A stretch of DNA of 46,527 nucleotides from Westiellopsis prolifica IICB1 (lineage in GTDB: Bacteria; Cyanobacteriota; Cyanobacteriia; Cyanobacteriales; Nostocaceae), in contig NZ_NAPS01000002.1 of NCBI RefSeq assembly GCF_004323185.1, positions 1,230,757 to 1,277,283 on the forward strand. The letters are read 5' to 3'. The notes under the pieces were generated by a model. The model made no database searches. It was not told the origin of the DNA and worked only from the letters and a program-made list of their open reading frames with translations. Shown in pieces: positions 1 through 8,930 of the stretch. A program made the position numbers and the translations under genes. Positions within the stretch are counted from its first letter, which is position 1. Each line of letters begins with the position of its first letter.

Positions 1-53
1 CTCGCGCACGAGTCTTTGATTCTCGCCGATGAGTCTTTAATACTGCTGGGTTA

Positions 54-126
54 AGGATTTTTCGTCATATTTTTGGCGTTGTACCAGACGCGATATATCG
101 CGTCTCTACATGATTTAAAATCAATT
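54..126. repeat. Dispersed repeat carrying the GACGCGAT palindrome, copy 1
   Basis: This ~73-bp block recurs at 17633-17704 in the same orientation with a few mismatches and a small gap. Its core at 87-109 is the palindrome GACGCGAT-AT-ATCGCGTC followed by TCTAC. That core recurs more than ten times between genes in this window. It probably also ends transcription downstream of serS on the minus strand, but it has no T-tract that proves this. Confidence 0.7.
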
Positions 127-199
127 GGCGGCCTAACCCATCATGATTTACGATGCGTTACGCTGTCGCTAACACACCCTACTAATTACGAACCAAAAA

Positions 200-1480
200 T
201 CACAAAACTTCCCGTCCCAAATAAGGCTGTAGGACTTCTGGTATCTTCACCGTACCATCTTCTTGTTGATAATTCTCCAAAATAGCCGCCATTGTTCGTC
301 CCACAGCTAACCCGGAACCATTGAGGGTATGGACTAACTGTGTTCCTTTCTTACCAGCTTCTTTAAAACGAATATCAGCCCGTCGTGCTTGGAAGTCTAC
401 AAAATTAGAACAACTGGAAATTTCCCGATATTTCCCAGACGAAGGAAGCCAAACTTCTAAGTCATAGGTTTTGGCAGAATGGAATCCTATATCCCCAGTG
501 CATAAATTAATGACTCGATAAGGCAACTTTAAAGCTTGTAAAATTGCTTCTGCATCACCAACTAATTTTTCTAGTTCCTCAAAAGAAGTGCTGGGATGGA
601 CAAATTTCACCAACTCTACTTTATTAAATTGGTGCAGCCGAATTAATCCCCGCATATCCCGCCCATAACTCCCAGCTTCACGGCGAAAACAGGGAGTGTA
701 AGCACAGTGATAAATAGGTAAATCTTCTCCAGCGAGAATTTCACCGCGATAAAGGTTGGTGACGGGTACTTCTGCTGTGGGGATAAGCCACAAATCGTCA
801 TCAGCGCATTTAAAGCTTTCTTCCGCAAACTTGGGTAGTTGTCCGGTAGCTGTCAGTGAAGCACTATTAACTAAAAACGGAGGAATAACTTCTACATATC
901 CTGCTGCTGTTTGGCGATTCAGCATAAAAGAAATTAATGCTCTCTCTAGTGCTGCTCCAGCCCCAATCAAGGTCACAAAGCGACTTTGGGCAATTTTCAC
1001 AGCCCGTTCGGCGTTGAGAATACCCAACTTTTCCCCAATTTCCCAGTGCGGGATAATATTCGCGTTTTGCGGAATGTACTCATCACCCCAGCGCCGCACT
1101 TCCACGTTTTCTTCTTCATTCTTCCCTATGGGTGTGGTGTCACTGGGTAAATTAGGGAGTGCAAGTACTAGTTCTTGGATTTTGGCTATGATTTCTTTTT
1201 CCTGCGGTTCCAGTTCGCTTAATATGGCTTTAACAGAGTTACCCTCATCCCGCAAGGCTTGAATTTCTGGGTCTTGAGGATTTGTCCCAGATTTAATCTT
1301 TTGTCCAACCAGCTTACCAATTTCATTACTACGCGCTTGAAGTTGGCTACGCTTACCCTCCAATTCACGTTGTTGTTTATTTAAATCTACTATCGGCTGA
1401 ATATCATAGTTACTACCACGAGTATTCAACCTCTGTTGTACAAATTGTGGATTTTCCCGTATTTGCTTAATATCCAGCAC
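200..1480 (-). CDS. serS: Seryl-tRNA synthetase
   Basis: The 426-residue product charges tRNA-Ser with serine in the cytoplasm and is a class II synthetase of the usual length. The N-terminal ~110 residues form the long antiparallel coiled-coil arm that contacts the tRNA; this part is rich in E, Q and K, and the protein starts [11 protein letters not shown] as is typical. The catalytic core follows, with class II motif 2 around [20 protein letters not shown] and motif 3 near the C-terminus ([19 protein letters not shown]). The [15 protein letters not shown] segment is also characteristic of SerS. The gene stands alone, with repeat DNA on its 3' side. The ATG at 1480 matches the conserved N-terminus. 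Confidence 0.97.
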   Translation of the reverse strand: MLDIKQIRENPQFVQQRLNTRGSNYDIQPIVDLNKQQRELEGKRSQLQARSNEIGKLVGQKIKSGTNPQDPEIQALRDEGNSVKAILSELEPQEKEIIAKIQELVLALPNLPSDTTPIGKNEEENVEVRRWGDEYIPQNANIIPHWEIGEKLGILNAERAVKIAQSRFVTLIGAGAALERALISFMLNRQTAAGYVEVIPPFLVNSASLTATGQLPKFAEESFKCADDDLWLIPTAEVPVTNLYRGEILAGEDLPIYHCAYTPCFRREAGSYGRDMRGLIRLHQFNKVELVKFVHPSTSFEELEKLVGDAEAILQALKLPYRVINLCTGDIGFHSAKTYDLEVWLPSSGKYREISSCSNFVDFQARRADIRFKEAGKKGTQLVHTLNGSGLAVGRTMAAILENYQQEDGTVKIPEVLQPYLGREVL

Positions 1481-1699
1481 AGATTTTTCTCAGTTTTTAG
1501 TATAAGAATAAGTAATTTGCCAAAATTTTGCCCCAGCATTACCGCCGGGGCTATCACACTGCAATTTGTTTTAGGCATTTCCAGGGCAATTTTCCAATAA
1601 TTATATCGGTTCTACCAATATTTTGATTATTTTAATAGTGCGATCGCTTAACTATTTCTTAAATATCGCTAAATAATAAAAATTATATATTTCTTAAGA

Positions 1700-1918
1700 T
1701 TATTTTTCTTGTTGGTTGGCTTTAGGTTGGCTGAAATTCTCTTCTTGAGTACTAGAAGGAGAAGGTAGCCAATAGGCTAGCACAGTGCTTAAACCACTCC
1801 AATACAGTGTCTGATTTTCTTTAGTTTTATCGTTGACAAGCTGGAAAGTACAAAGACCAATCATTACTGTACTGAAAAGAAACTGTATCCCAAATCTCCA
1901 AGTTTGTAATTCTCTCAT
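1700..1918 (-). CDS. Small two-helix membrane protein of unknown function
   Basis: This 72-residue protein is not one I can assign to a named family. It has a short basic N-terminus, a hydrophobic helix at about residues 9-29 (FGIQFLFSTVMIGLCTFQLV), a polar loop, a second weaker hydrophobic stretch at about 40-52, and a charged C-terminal tail rich in Q, K and E. It is probably an inner- or thylakoid-membrane protein. The ATG at 1918 has a weak GGAGG-like sequence (GGAGGTCTAAC) just upstream on the minus strand, which supports the start. AT-rich DNA separates it from serS and it has no obvious operon partner. Confidence 0.6.
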   Translation of the reverse strand: MRELQTWRFGIQFLFSTVMIGLCTFQLVNDKTKENQTLYWSGLSTVLAYWLPSPSSTQEENFSQPKANQQEK

Positions 1919-2039
1919 CGTGTTAGACCTCCAATTTCTAATATCACCTCATTGGCTTAACTTGTATCAGTCCCTGGTAAGATGCTTGTGTCAGGAACAT
2001 GTATTAGTCTCCACAGCCCACAGAAATGATTCCGGAAAT

Positions 2040-2215
2040 GAGCGATTCGATTTAAGATTTTAGATTTTGGATTTTGGATTTTAGAGTTGGAATTGACTTT
2101 TTTGTCTCCCTGCTCTCCCAGACGCGATGAATCGCGTCTCTACATTACTCCCCACACTACCCGCTCTCCCCGCTCTCCCCGCTCTCCCCGCTCTTCCCAG
2201 TCTCCCCACACTCTT
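2040..2215. repeat. Low-complexity tandem repeats with an embedded palindrome
   Basis: The stretch holds iterated GATTTTG units (2054-2085), then a GACGCGAT palindrome at 2121-2143, then four or five tandem copies of a CCGCTCTCC unit (2160-2200). No coding potential is apparent. It lies just downstream of the DUF3611 gene. Confidence 0.7.
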
Positions 2216-2218
2216 CAT

Positions 2219-2788
2219 CTAACGAGTAATGCGATTGAGTAGCCAAATTGACCCTACAAGTCCAGCGAAGTGAGCAGAGACAGTATTAGTGTTTGCTTGC
2301 ACCACAAGCATATCTAGACCACTAATAATGCGGTTGGGGTCAAACAATTGTGTAGTAATTGCTTGGGGAGATATAGACCTTGCTACCAGAGTACCAACAA
2401 TCGCCTGCGCTCCTAACAAAGTCAACAGCATTCCGACTAAATTTACTAATAGCCCTAACCGCAAGACTTGGACTGTTTCTAGTTTGCTGGGGTGATTACT
2501 CGGATTAGAAGATAACAGTTGTCTGCCAATACGGGTGTAGCGGAAAGCTAAATATACACCTACACCCAAGGTAACTAGTCCACAAACTGCCAGAAATACA
2601 CCAAATCCATTACCTGGGTTATTACTCGGACTACCAGGTCTTTGACTAAAAACACCATATAACAGCACAATAATTGTAGAAACTACGCCTAGCACTAGCT
2701 GAATCCAAAAGCTAATCCAACCAACGAGGCGAAAGATTTTGGCAATTTCTTGACGACGAGAGGAAGATGATTGAGAGTCTACTGACAT
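2219..2788 (-). CDS. DUF3611 family membrane protein
   Basis: The 189-residue protein matches my recollection of the cyanobacterial and plastid DUF3611 family: a Ser/Arg-rich N-terminus, then IAKIFRLVGWISFWIQLVLGVVS, and four predicted transmembrane helices at about residues 20-45, 62-82, 105-130 and 163-185. The function is unknown, and a thylakoid or inner-membrane location is expected. The loop between helices 1 and 2 is short and Gly/Pro/Asn-rich. The ATG at 2788 fits the family N-terminus. It is monocistronic, with ~700 bp of non-coding DNA upstream. Confidence 0.8.
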   Translation of the reverse strand: MSVDSQSSSSRRQEIAKIFRLVGWISFWIQLVLGVVSTIIVLLYGVFSQRPGSPSNNPGNGFGVFLAVCGLVTLGVGVYLAFRYTRIGRQLLSSNPSNHPSKLETVQVLRLGLLVNLVGMLLTLLGAQAIVGTLVARSISPQAITTQLFDPNRIISGLDMLVVQANTNTVSAHFAGLVGSIWLLNRITR

Positions 2789-3233
2789 AGTGATTACCTA
2801 TGTGCTGGAGGGCTTGATTAATTGATAAATTAACTATGACACTTAATACCATTGTGATTGGTAAATGTTGACTGGATGAGCTTTTGGGTTATCTATCTGT
2901 CGCAATTTTTGTTCAAACAGGGATATAAACAATAGCCTTTAAGTATGCCAAGTCTAAAAATTCAGTAGACTATGGGACTTGGAATGTGTCAAGAGCTGCA
3001 AGGGTTGAAAATTATAGATATTAACTTATGCTTGATATTTAAAGATTTATACTGGTGCGATCGCTGTAAAAAAAGTGTTTATTAAGTTTTACAGAAAAAT
3101 TTGCAATTAACCTTTAAAATTGCTAAGGCAACAATTTATGCTTAAACAGTCCTCACACGCTCGGCATCACTTAACACAAAGATAATGGTCAAACCGAAAC
3201 CGTTGTCTGTTTGCTCCTCACCACACTGACTAG

Positions 3234-3277
3234 AGCTTGAGGCAAAAAGGAGTGCATGATTTTGCACTTCTCAAGCT
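3234..3277. other. Two-part hairpin in the 2789-3495 intergenic region
   Basis: AGCTTGAG at 3234-3241 pairs with CTCAAGCT at 3270-3277, and inside it AGTGCA at 3251-3256 pairs with TGCACT at 3263-3268. The rest of the 700-bp gap between the divergent DUF3611 and padR genes shows no gene. It holds a HIP1 site near 3058 and the direct repeats listed separately. The hairpin could be part of a small RNA or the end of one; I cannot assign it. Confidence 0.35.
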
Positions 3278-3392
3278 GGCGCATCAATCAGGCGCTGTCA
3301 CTGGAATTTATTTCTGGTGCTGAAAGTGCCGTCCCTACGCTTACAAACTTGGGTTAATGATTTTATTGTGTGCGCTTGCTAATTTCGCCTAA

Positions 3393-3440
3393 GTAGCGTT
3401 ATATACTTACCCAAGTAGGGGGGTAGCACTATATACTCAC
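3393..3440 (+). promoter_or_regulatory. Pair of 18-bp direct repeats upstream of padR
   Basis: GTAGCGTTATATACTTAC (3393-3410) and GTAGCACTATATACTCAC (3423-3440) match at 15 of 18 positions and are spaced exactly 30 bp apart, about three helical turns. They end 55 bp before the padR start codon. Each contains TATATAC, which could serve as a -10-like element or as half of an operator. PadR proteins commonly repress their own promoter, so an autoregulatory site is a reasonable inference. Confidence 0.45.
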
Positions 3441-3495
3441 AAAAAAGATTGTAGGCTTAACCCTTGGGCATTGTTTTAGCAATTCTTCACTAACC

Positions 3496-3843
3496 ATGAA
3501 ACTTGAGGATATATATCAATTCTTTGAGAATCCTCCGCCAACTTACCTTTGTCAAGAACTAGCAGTTTGTTACATCTTGTACGTTTTATTACAAGGGGAG
3601 TCTTACGGAACCGAGTTAATCCAACGCTTAGAAACTGAATATCCCAACTATCGCCTTTCGGATACAGTACTTTACAGTGCGATTAAGTTTCTCGAAGACA
3701 ACAAGGCAATCACAGGATATTGGAAAAAACTTGAAGGACGCGGACGTCCCCGGCGGATGTACCAAGTTTCTTACGAGTGGACTCCACAAGCACAAGATTT
3801 AGCTCGTCTTTGGCAACAGTACATAAATGGGAGGACAAATTAA
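3496..3843 (+). CDS. PadR family transcriptional regulator
   Basis: This 115-residue protein has the PadR winged-helix fold. Residues ~20-95 contain the pattern ILYVLLQGESYGTELIQRLE, then LSDTVLYSAIKFLEDNKAITGYW, then GRGRPRRMYQVS, which is the PadR wing signature (GRGRPRR.Y.). The long C-terminal dimerisation helix of larger PadR proteins is short here, as in the PadR-s1 type. It likely binds DNA as a dimer. The effector is unknown. The CCB1-like gene starts 63 bp downstream on the same strand, so the two may be co-transcribed. The upstream direct repeats are candidate operators. Confidence 0.85.
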   Translation: MKLEDIYQFFENPPPTYLCQELAVCYILYVLLQGESYGTELIQRLETEYPNYRLSDTVLYSAIKFLEDNKAITGYWKKLEGRGRPRRMYQVSYEWTPQAQDLARLWQQYINGRTN

Positions 3844-3906
3844 CGAATACACTGATAATGAATAATGAATAAGTCCCCTCCAATCAAACAGTAAAAACTC
3901 ACTATT

Positions 3907-4434
3907 ATGGATACCGCTATCCTGCCATCCACGTTGATGCTTACTTTGTTATTATCGGTCGGATTATTTTTCTTTATCCGTGCCTCTACTAAAGACCGTA
4001 CAGAAGTAGCACAACTGGTATCTGAACAAGACGAAGCTACTTTAATGTCTCAATTAAGGGAGTATTTTCGAGCGCGGTCTTACCGGGTGGCAGCGGTAGA
4101 CCCAGAACAAAACCAAGTGATTTTTGAAGGCAATGTTCGTCCCAGTTGGTTTTTAGCCATATTTTTGACCGTGCTAGCTGCTACTGGTATTCTTTGTCTA
4201 TCACTGGTTTTGTCACAACTTTTTCCTAGCCTGAGTGTTTTTTTTCTAGGGATGGTATTACTATCGCCTTTGGTCGGAATTTACTACTGGAAAAAAGCTA
4301 AAAAACTTGAGAAGGTGTCGCTGAAGGTAGAAACAACCGAGAGCGAATCACCATCCTCAAGTACTATTACTGTTACTGCCCATCGAGATGAACTAATTGA
4401 GTTAAAAAGGGTATTAAAGCTAAAAACTAGCTAA
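3907..4434 (+). CDS. Probable cofactor assembly of complex C subunit B (CCB1-like) protein
   Basis: The 175-residue membrane protein has an N-terminal helix (residues ~7-25), a soluble stretch containing LREYFRARSYRVAAVDPEQNQVIFEGNVRPSW, then two close hydrophobic helices (~83-105 and ~110-127), a basic linker and a C-terminal soluble strand region. I recall this arrangement, with the motif FFIRASTKDRTE, from cyanobacterial proteins named CCB1 or cofactor assembly of complex C subunit B. The plastid homologue helps attach haem ci to cytochrome b6. That role is carried over from the family name and is not visible in the sequence. It probably forms a transcription unit with padR upstream. Confidence 0.6.
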   Translation: MDTAILPSTLMLTLLLSVGLFFFIRASTKDRTEVAQLVSEQDEATLMSQLREYFRARSYRVAAVDPEQNQVIFEGNVRPSWFLAIFLTVLAATGILCLSLVLSQLFPSLSVFFLGMVLLSPLVGIYYWKKAKKLEKVSLKVETTESESPSSSTITVTAHRDELIELKRVLKLKTS

Positions 4435-4499
4435 CAACCGCTAGTTGCAGTTACCATTTCCAAATCACAAAATTCTGATTTTTGACCAATCATAAAAAC

Positions 4500-5037
4500 T
4501 CGCGGTAAGTGTGGAAACCCATAGCCTTTAGGCATGGGAGGAAACACGACGCGGCACTTTTAAGTGTCTTAAATATTTACACCATTACACGGGGGTTACT
4601 TAATCCCGTGTAGCTTTGCAATCTACTTTCGTCCGGGCAGTTACGAACTGAAATTTTTCGCCCTGTACGCATAACGAGGCGAATCTTGGAAAAAGAAGGA
4701 GGCTTGTTCCCTTGATTACTCGAACGACCCACTAATAAATCAGGGGGTTTTAAGCCTCCCTCTTTTTCTTTAGCCAAATGCGATAACCGTTCTGCACGCG
4801 ATGTGCCTCCCAAAAGGGGTAATGTTAGCCTTGACAATGTTATTGGTCGGTACTATCCGAAAGATACTGGCTTAACCAAATAAACCTGTTTAATCTTTCA
4901 GTTCTAGAGCAGGGAACTGGCTACGCATTCCCTGGTAGGTCTTTAACTCTCGCCAATAACGTAGTACGCAAAGTACTTAGTCGGCTCAACTGCGAGCTAG
5001 AAGCCCATCAGCTTTAGCCATGGGTCGTTGACTTGTT
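4500..5037. mobile_element. Transposase-less IS200/IS605-type element, possible guide-RNA relic
   Basis: The ~530-bp stretch is bounded by two related imperfect hairpins at 4518-4538 (CCCATAGCC-TTTA-GGCATGGG) and 5004-5024 (CCCATCAGC-TTTA-GCCATGGG). Subterminal hairpins of this form are typical of IS200/IS605 element ends. The interior has no transposase or tnpB/iscB frame; the one long open frame (86 codons, minus strand) resembles nothing I know. It does hold strong secondary structure: 4588-4610 (CACGGG/CCCGTG) and a ~17-bp stem at 4688-4705 with 4752-4769. The layout fits a non-autonomous element that keeps a structured RNA. Orientation and exact ends are uncertain. Confidence 0.5.
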
Positions 5038-5223
5038 ATCTAAATATAATCCTACAAATACAAAGATCTGACAGGATTTGATTCGTCTTATTCAGAGTGC
5101 TAAAGTTGACTGGCAAATTAGCCTAAAATTAAAAAAAAATTAAATTTTTAGATATCTTGAGCATTTTGCCAGTTAATAAAAGTCAAAAGCCACAATCACA
5201 ATCTACAAATCGCCTTGAATTTT

Positions 5224-5541
5224 TTAGCGACTAACCAAGGCTATCGATTCTTGAACTGGAGAAGGTTCCAAGGTTCTTAGACTTGGGAATAGGAAATGGT
5301 TCTCTTCTACATACTGAGCACCAAATAAACCTTTTTCAGCCCAAAAATACCGATCTGTTGTATGTTCGTTGCGCTTTACGAGCAGCAAAGCGGGTGGCAA
5401 TATCCCTTCAGCTTGAATAAATTTTCTGGCTGCTGTCACAGGTTTCTCTTCGCCACTTTCAATGCTATATTGGGGCACATGCTCTAAGATACGCCGTCCT
5501 TCTTGCCGACGACGGCTTTTCCGCTTTCGTCTCCTTGCCAA
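5224..5541 (-). CDS. DUF3155 domain-containing protein (TTG start)
   Basis: This basic cyanobacterial protein of ~105 residues has unknown function and matches my memory of DUF3155. It starts with a very Arg/Lys-rich segment (ARRRKRKSRRRQEGRRILEH), which suggests nucleic-acid or ribosome contact, and continues with QYSIESGEEKPVTAARKFI and ALLLVKRNEHTTDRYFWAEKGLFGAQYVEE. An in-frame ATG lies 60 bp further out (5601), but the codons between look non-conserved. A strong ribosome-binding site, GAGGAGG at 5550-5556, sits 8 nt before the TTG at 5541, so I place the start there. Confidence 0.8.
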   Translation of the reverse strand: MARRRKRKSRRRQEGRRILEHVPQYSIESGEEKPVTAARKFIQAEGILPPALLLVKRNEHTTDRYFWAEKGLFGAQYVEENHFLFPSLRTLEPSPVQESIALVSR

Positions 5542-5846
5542 CCTTTTTTCCTCCTCTTCAAAGCTACAGATTGTAGTTATAGCTACAAAATCCGTCGTCA
5601 TTATAAAAGTTCTAGTTCAAAAGATCAACAGTTTTTAAACTTTTGATACAAAAAACATAATTTATTTTAAAGTAGATAAATTATTTAGGTAAGTATTTAT
5701 AAACTGTATTGTTGGTTGGTGCTTACTCACCTTCTGCCTTGAGACCAATGTCATTAGTTGCAAAATATAGTTAAGCTTTGTTACATATAGAACTCACACT
5801 TTGTCCTCGTATTTATTTTGTCCCGATTGTGAGCAAGAGCTAAAAA

Positions 5847-7160
5847 ATGTTAATGTCTGCCAGTTCGGAGTTTATTGATCTGTGTCGAGAGCAAATGGCC
5901 TTACTAGTCCAAGGGCTAGGAGCGTCTTTGAGTGTCGTATATTTAACACAAGAATTGGTAGAGGCTCCAACAAGTGAAGCGAAATTAATTCCACTGGTGG
6001 TTTATCCGGAAACGGCGGTTGGAGTTCAACATGCAAATGCTTTAGCATTGCCAAAACTGAATCACAAGTTATTGACAGCAGCAAAAGATTTTCCTACCCC
6101 ATTAAATGCTGAGACCGAAGATAGAACTTCAAAAAATCCACACGAGGAGTATCTATTAAGCGGCGACAAAATAGTTTTACCTCTGGTTTATAAAGATGTA
6201 GTCATGGGGTTACTAGTGACAGCCAGAGAAGACAGGACATGGAATGAACAGGAGCGCGATCGCATAGAAAGTATAGCTAGAACACTGGCTATTGCCTGTA
6301 TTTTAGATCAACGACGCACATGGTTGGAGATGCAATTGCATCAACAACAAATCCTCCAAGAAAAACAGCAGGATTTACTAGATAATCTCTTGCATCAATT
6401 TCGTAATCCTCTGACAGCATTGCGAACCTTTGGAAAGCTGCTTCTCAAACGACTGCGACCAGGAGATCCTAACCGAGAAGTAGCAGAAAGTATAGTGCGA
6501 GAGAGCGATCGCCTACAAGAATTATTGAAGAAATTTGATGAAGTGATTGATTTTGGAGTAGAAAATTTAGCACCTTTAAAACTACCAGAACAACAAGAAA
6601 TATTTGTAGAAGCAACTGTAGAGAAAGAACACAAACCAGCATTATTATTACCAGGAACAGGAGAAAAAGAAGCAGATTGCTACATAGCTGAAATCTTGCA
6701 ACCATTATTAGTTTCAGCACAAGCAATAGCCCAAGAACGTAACCTACAACTTACAACAAATATTCCATCTCATTTACCGTTAGTACACGCTAATCGTAAG
6801 GCATTAACAGAAGTATTTAGTAACATCATTGATAATGCTTTAAAATACACTCCTGCGGGCGGCAAGATATTAATAGAAGCCGGACAACAAAAAGACAATT
6901 TGCAAGGAGTTGCAATTACAGATACAGGTCCCGGTATTCCAGTCCAAGATTTGGAACATCTGGGTGAACGTCGTTACCGGGGTGTACAAGCTCAAACTAC
7001 AATTCCTGGAACAGGGTTAGGAATAGCTATTGCTAAACAACTAATAGAACAAATGCAGGGAGAAATTGAAGTAAAAAGCCCTGCTTTAAACTCAGCTATT
7101 ACATCACCTCAAACACCAGGAACTACTTTTATTGTGTGGTTACCAATTGCTGATAGATAG
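5847..7160 (+). CDS. GAF-domain sensor histidine kinase, Hik2/CSK-like
   Basis: The 437-residue soluble kinase has an N-terminal GAF-like sensor (about 15-150), a short linker helix, then a HisKA domain with phospho-acceptor His183 in HQFRNPLTALRTFG, and an HATPase_c domain with N box NIIDNALKYT (~330), G1 DTGPGIP and G2 GTGLGIAIAK. The unusual H-box, the GAF-kinase order and the length match cyanobacterial Hik2 and the chloroplast sensor kinase CSK, redox- and salt-responsive kinases that adjust photosynthesis gene expression. No transmembrane segment is present. Cys13 lies at the start of the sensor and could matter for redox sensing, which is inference. No response regulator is adjacent, as usual for orphan Hik2. 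Confidence 0.8.
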   Translation: MLMSASSEFIDLCREQMALLVQGLGASLSVVYLTQELVEAPTSEAKLIPLVVYPETAVGVQHANALALPKLNHKLLTAAKDFPTPLNAETEDRTSKNPHEEYLLSGDKIVLPLVYKDVVMGLLVTAREDRTWNEQERDRIESIARTLAIACILDQRRTWLEMQLHQQQILQEKQQDLLDNLLHQFRNPLTALRTFGKLLLKRLRPGDPNREVAESIVRESDRLQELLKKFDEVIDFGVENLAPLKLPEQQEIFVEATVEKEHKPALLLPGTGEKEADCYIAEILQPLLVSAQAIAQERNLQLTTNIPSHLPLVHANRKALTEVFSNIIDNALKYTPAGGKILIEAGQQKDNLQGVAITDTGPGIPVQDLEHLGERRYRGVQAQTTIPGTGLGIAIAKQLIEQMQGEIEVKSPALNSAITSPQTPGTTFIVWLPIADR

Positions 7161-7306
7161 TGGTAAACTACCCACAAATTACAAACAATCAACCGTAGAT
7201 TTGCTAATCTAATGATATTGGCAAGTGCGTTGCTGGCGATCGCACAAGTGGCTAACTGTTAGTAAATAGAGAAACTTATATACAAAGTAATAACAGAGAC
7301 ATTCTT

Positions 7307-7810
7307 ATGACAGCACCAGAAGATCAACTCTCTCGTTTCTACACTCAAGAAGATATACAGAAAATTCTACATTTGGCGATCGCCCGCCAAGCGAAAGACC
7401 AAGAAAAAGAATTTTCCTATGAACAACTCTTAGAAATTGCTGGAGAATTAGAAATTCCCCCAGAAACCCTGCAATTAGCAGAACGTGATTGGCAAGTTAC
7501 CCAAGGAGAAATACAGCAAAGGCAAGCTTTTAACAATTATCGCATCGGGAGATTTAAAAAGCGCTTTGGTAAATTTTCCATTGTCAATGGTGTGTTGCTT
7601 TTAGTTGATTTAGTAGGTGGTGCTGGTCTATCTTGGTCACTGTATATTTTGCTATTTTGGGGACTGGGTGTAGCCCTTGATGCTTGGAACACCTTTCAAA
7701 CTAAAGGCGAAGATTACGAAATCGCTTTCCAAAAATGGTATCGCCAGAATCAGGTTAAACAAACTATTAACAGAGTTGTCAATAAACTCCTTAACGCATG
7801 GCAGAGTTAG
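7307..7810 (+). CDS. 2TM domain-containing protein
   Basis: This 167-residue protein has a cytoplasmic N-terminal half (DIQKILHLAIARQAKDQEKEF, then a helical segment EQLLEIAGELEIPPETLQLAERDW) and a C-terminal 2TM domain with two closely spaced hydrophobic helices at about residues 88-105 and 108-125, followed by a basic amphipathic tail. The N-terminal segment resembles the small helical module often placed before 2TM domains in cyanobacteria. The function is unknown. The gene follows the Hik2-like kinase by 146 bp on the same strand and could share its transcript, although a HIP1-like site and AT-rich DNA lie between them. Confidence 0.75.
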   Translation: MTAPEDQLSRFYTQEDIQKILHLAIARQAKDQEKEFSYEQLLEIAGELEIPPETLQLAERDWQVTQGEIQQRQAFNNYRIGRFKKRFGKFSIVNGVLLLVDLVGGAGLSWSLYILLFWGLGVALDAWNTFQTKGEDYEIAFQKWYRQNQVKQTINRVVNKLLNAWQS

Positions 7811-7830
7811 AAGAAGAGGAAGAGAGACTT

Positions 7831-7982
7831 ATCAGTTATCAGTTATCAGTTATCAAATTAAACTGTTAACTGTTAACTGTTAACTGATTCATACCCAATA
7901 CCAATGACCAATGACACTTGACCAATAACCAATTGTACAGACGCGATTCATCGCGTCTCTAATGACCAATGACACTTGACCA
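7831..7982. repeat. Short tandem repeats (TTATCAG, TTAACTG, TGACCAA) and one GACGCGAT palindrome
   Basis: Three copies of CAGTTAT/TTATCAG (7831-7855) are followed by TGTTAAC triplets (7862-7888) and then TGACCAA-type units around the palindrome at 7940-7960. These are the short tandemly repeated sequences typical of heterocystous cyanobacteria. They separate the convergent 2TM and DUF1868 genes. Confidence 0.75.
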
Positions 7983-7986
7983 ATGA

Positions 7987-8784
7987 TTAACTAAAATTTA
8001 AAGCAGGCCAATCTACTTGGCGATAATAACGAGTCATATCGTCAAACTTTCGCAATTCCGCAAGACTGATCAGAAATTCTGGTGTATTTAATAACCATTG
8101 TTGATTCAACTGTGAAAATAGGTTAGCAAGGCGAGCGCGATCTAAATTTGGTGAAACTTCGCCAAAATAGCCTAAAGTTACGTGGGCGGTAAAGTGATAC
8201 TGCTGTTCGATGCCTAAAGTCATGATGTTAGGATTTTGATAAATTGCTCGACGAAAATTAATGATCTCTTCGTAAGAATTTTGATCTTGGGGTACTAAAC
8301 AAACAGCTACAGCCCTTGTCATTACCATAAGTCCTAGCATTTGCCAACGAATGGGGTTAACAACACGTTTTGTCAAAGATCTTTGATATTGCTGAAAAAT
8401 TTCAGCAAAGCAAGAACGCAACTGTTGTTCGTAGTCAGGATTTTTTTCACAAGCATCACGAAAAGCACTATCCCAAATCAAATCTGCCAAAGTTAAATGG
8501 AAGCTACCAGGGGGTACGGGTACAATCAGATTATTACCAATCGGTAACTGCAAAAGTTCCTCTTGATAACTCTGCAATTGAGCGTAGAAATTAGAGTTTT
8601 GTGTTTCTTCTTGGTGGGGCGGGGTAATAACTGTATAACCTGGAAAACCCACAGCTTGTCTATTGCCATTTTGTGTCAGCTGAAATTTGGAAGATTCCAG
8701 GATATGCTGGACTTGAGTTCCATAGGCTTCTGGTAGTGTCATCCGTGCTACCCGATTGAGGTAGGTTTGATAATTATCGTCCAC
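7987..8784 (-). CDS. DUF1868 protein, 2H phosphoesterase-like
   Basis: The 265-residue protein carries two H-x-T motifs, HLTL at residue ~96 (SFHLTLADLIW) and HVTL near residue 200 (YHFTAHVTLGYFGE). These are the hallmark of the 2H phosphoesterase superfamily (2',5'-RNA ligase and cyclic phosphodiesterase fold). The segment VGFPGYTVITPP and the overall length agree with DUF1868. The substrate is unknown; RNA or nucleotide cyclic phosphates are plausible from the fold alone. No signal peptide or membrane helix is seen. It is transcribed alone and divergently from holA. Confidence 0.8.
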   Translation of the reverse strand: MDDNYQTYLNRVARMTLPEAYGTQVQHILESSKFQLTQNGNRQAVGFPGYTVITPPHQEETQNSNFYAQLQSYQEELLQLPIGNNLIVPVPPGSFHLTLADLIWDSAFRDACEKNPDYEQQLRSCFAEIFQQYQRSLTKRVVNPIRWQMLGLMVMTRAVAVCLVPQDQNSYEEIINFRRAIYQNPNIMTLGIEQQYHFTAHVTLGYFGEVSPNLDRARLANLFSQLNQQWLLNTPEFLISLAELRKFDDMTRYYRQVDWPALNFS

Positions 8785-8930
8785 GTTTCATATCCTCGCA
8801 CTCTGTCCTTGATTTTAATTTGTTAGTGGTTGATTGTTGATTGTTGGTTGTTGGTCAATTGTCAATGTTTACCCTTCACATCCTCTTTTTAAATTTTTAA
8901 TATTTAATTTTTCATAACAGGAGGTTTCTC

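Noticed and set aside
756-1262. 168-codon plus-strand frame inside serS
   Set aside because: It is antisense to a clearly conserved gene, Ser-rich and unlike any family: a shadow frame.
3145-3165. CAGTCCTCACAC near 3149 and TAGTCCTCACACC near 13256 resemble the unpaired core of the Yfr1 small RNA
   Set aside because: The core differs from ACTCCTCACAC and the two flanking hairpins of Yfr1 are not visible at either site.
4577-4837. 86-codon minus-strand frame inside the IS200/IS605-type element
   Set aside because: It has no ribosome-binding site or recognisable domain, and it spans the structured stems, so it is more likely chance openness of non-coding DNA.
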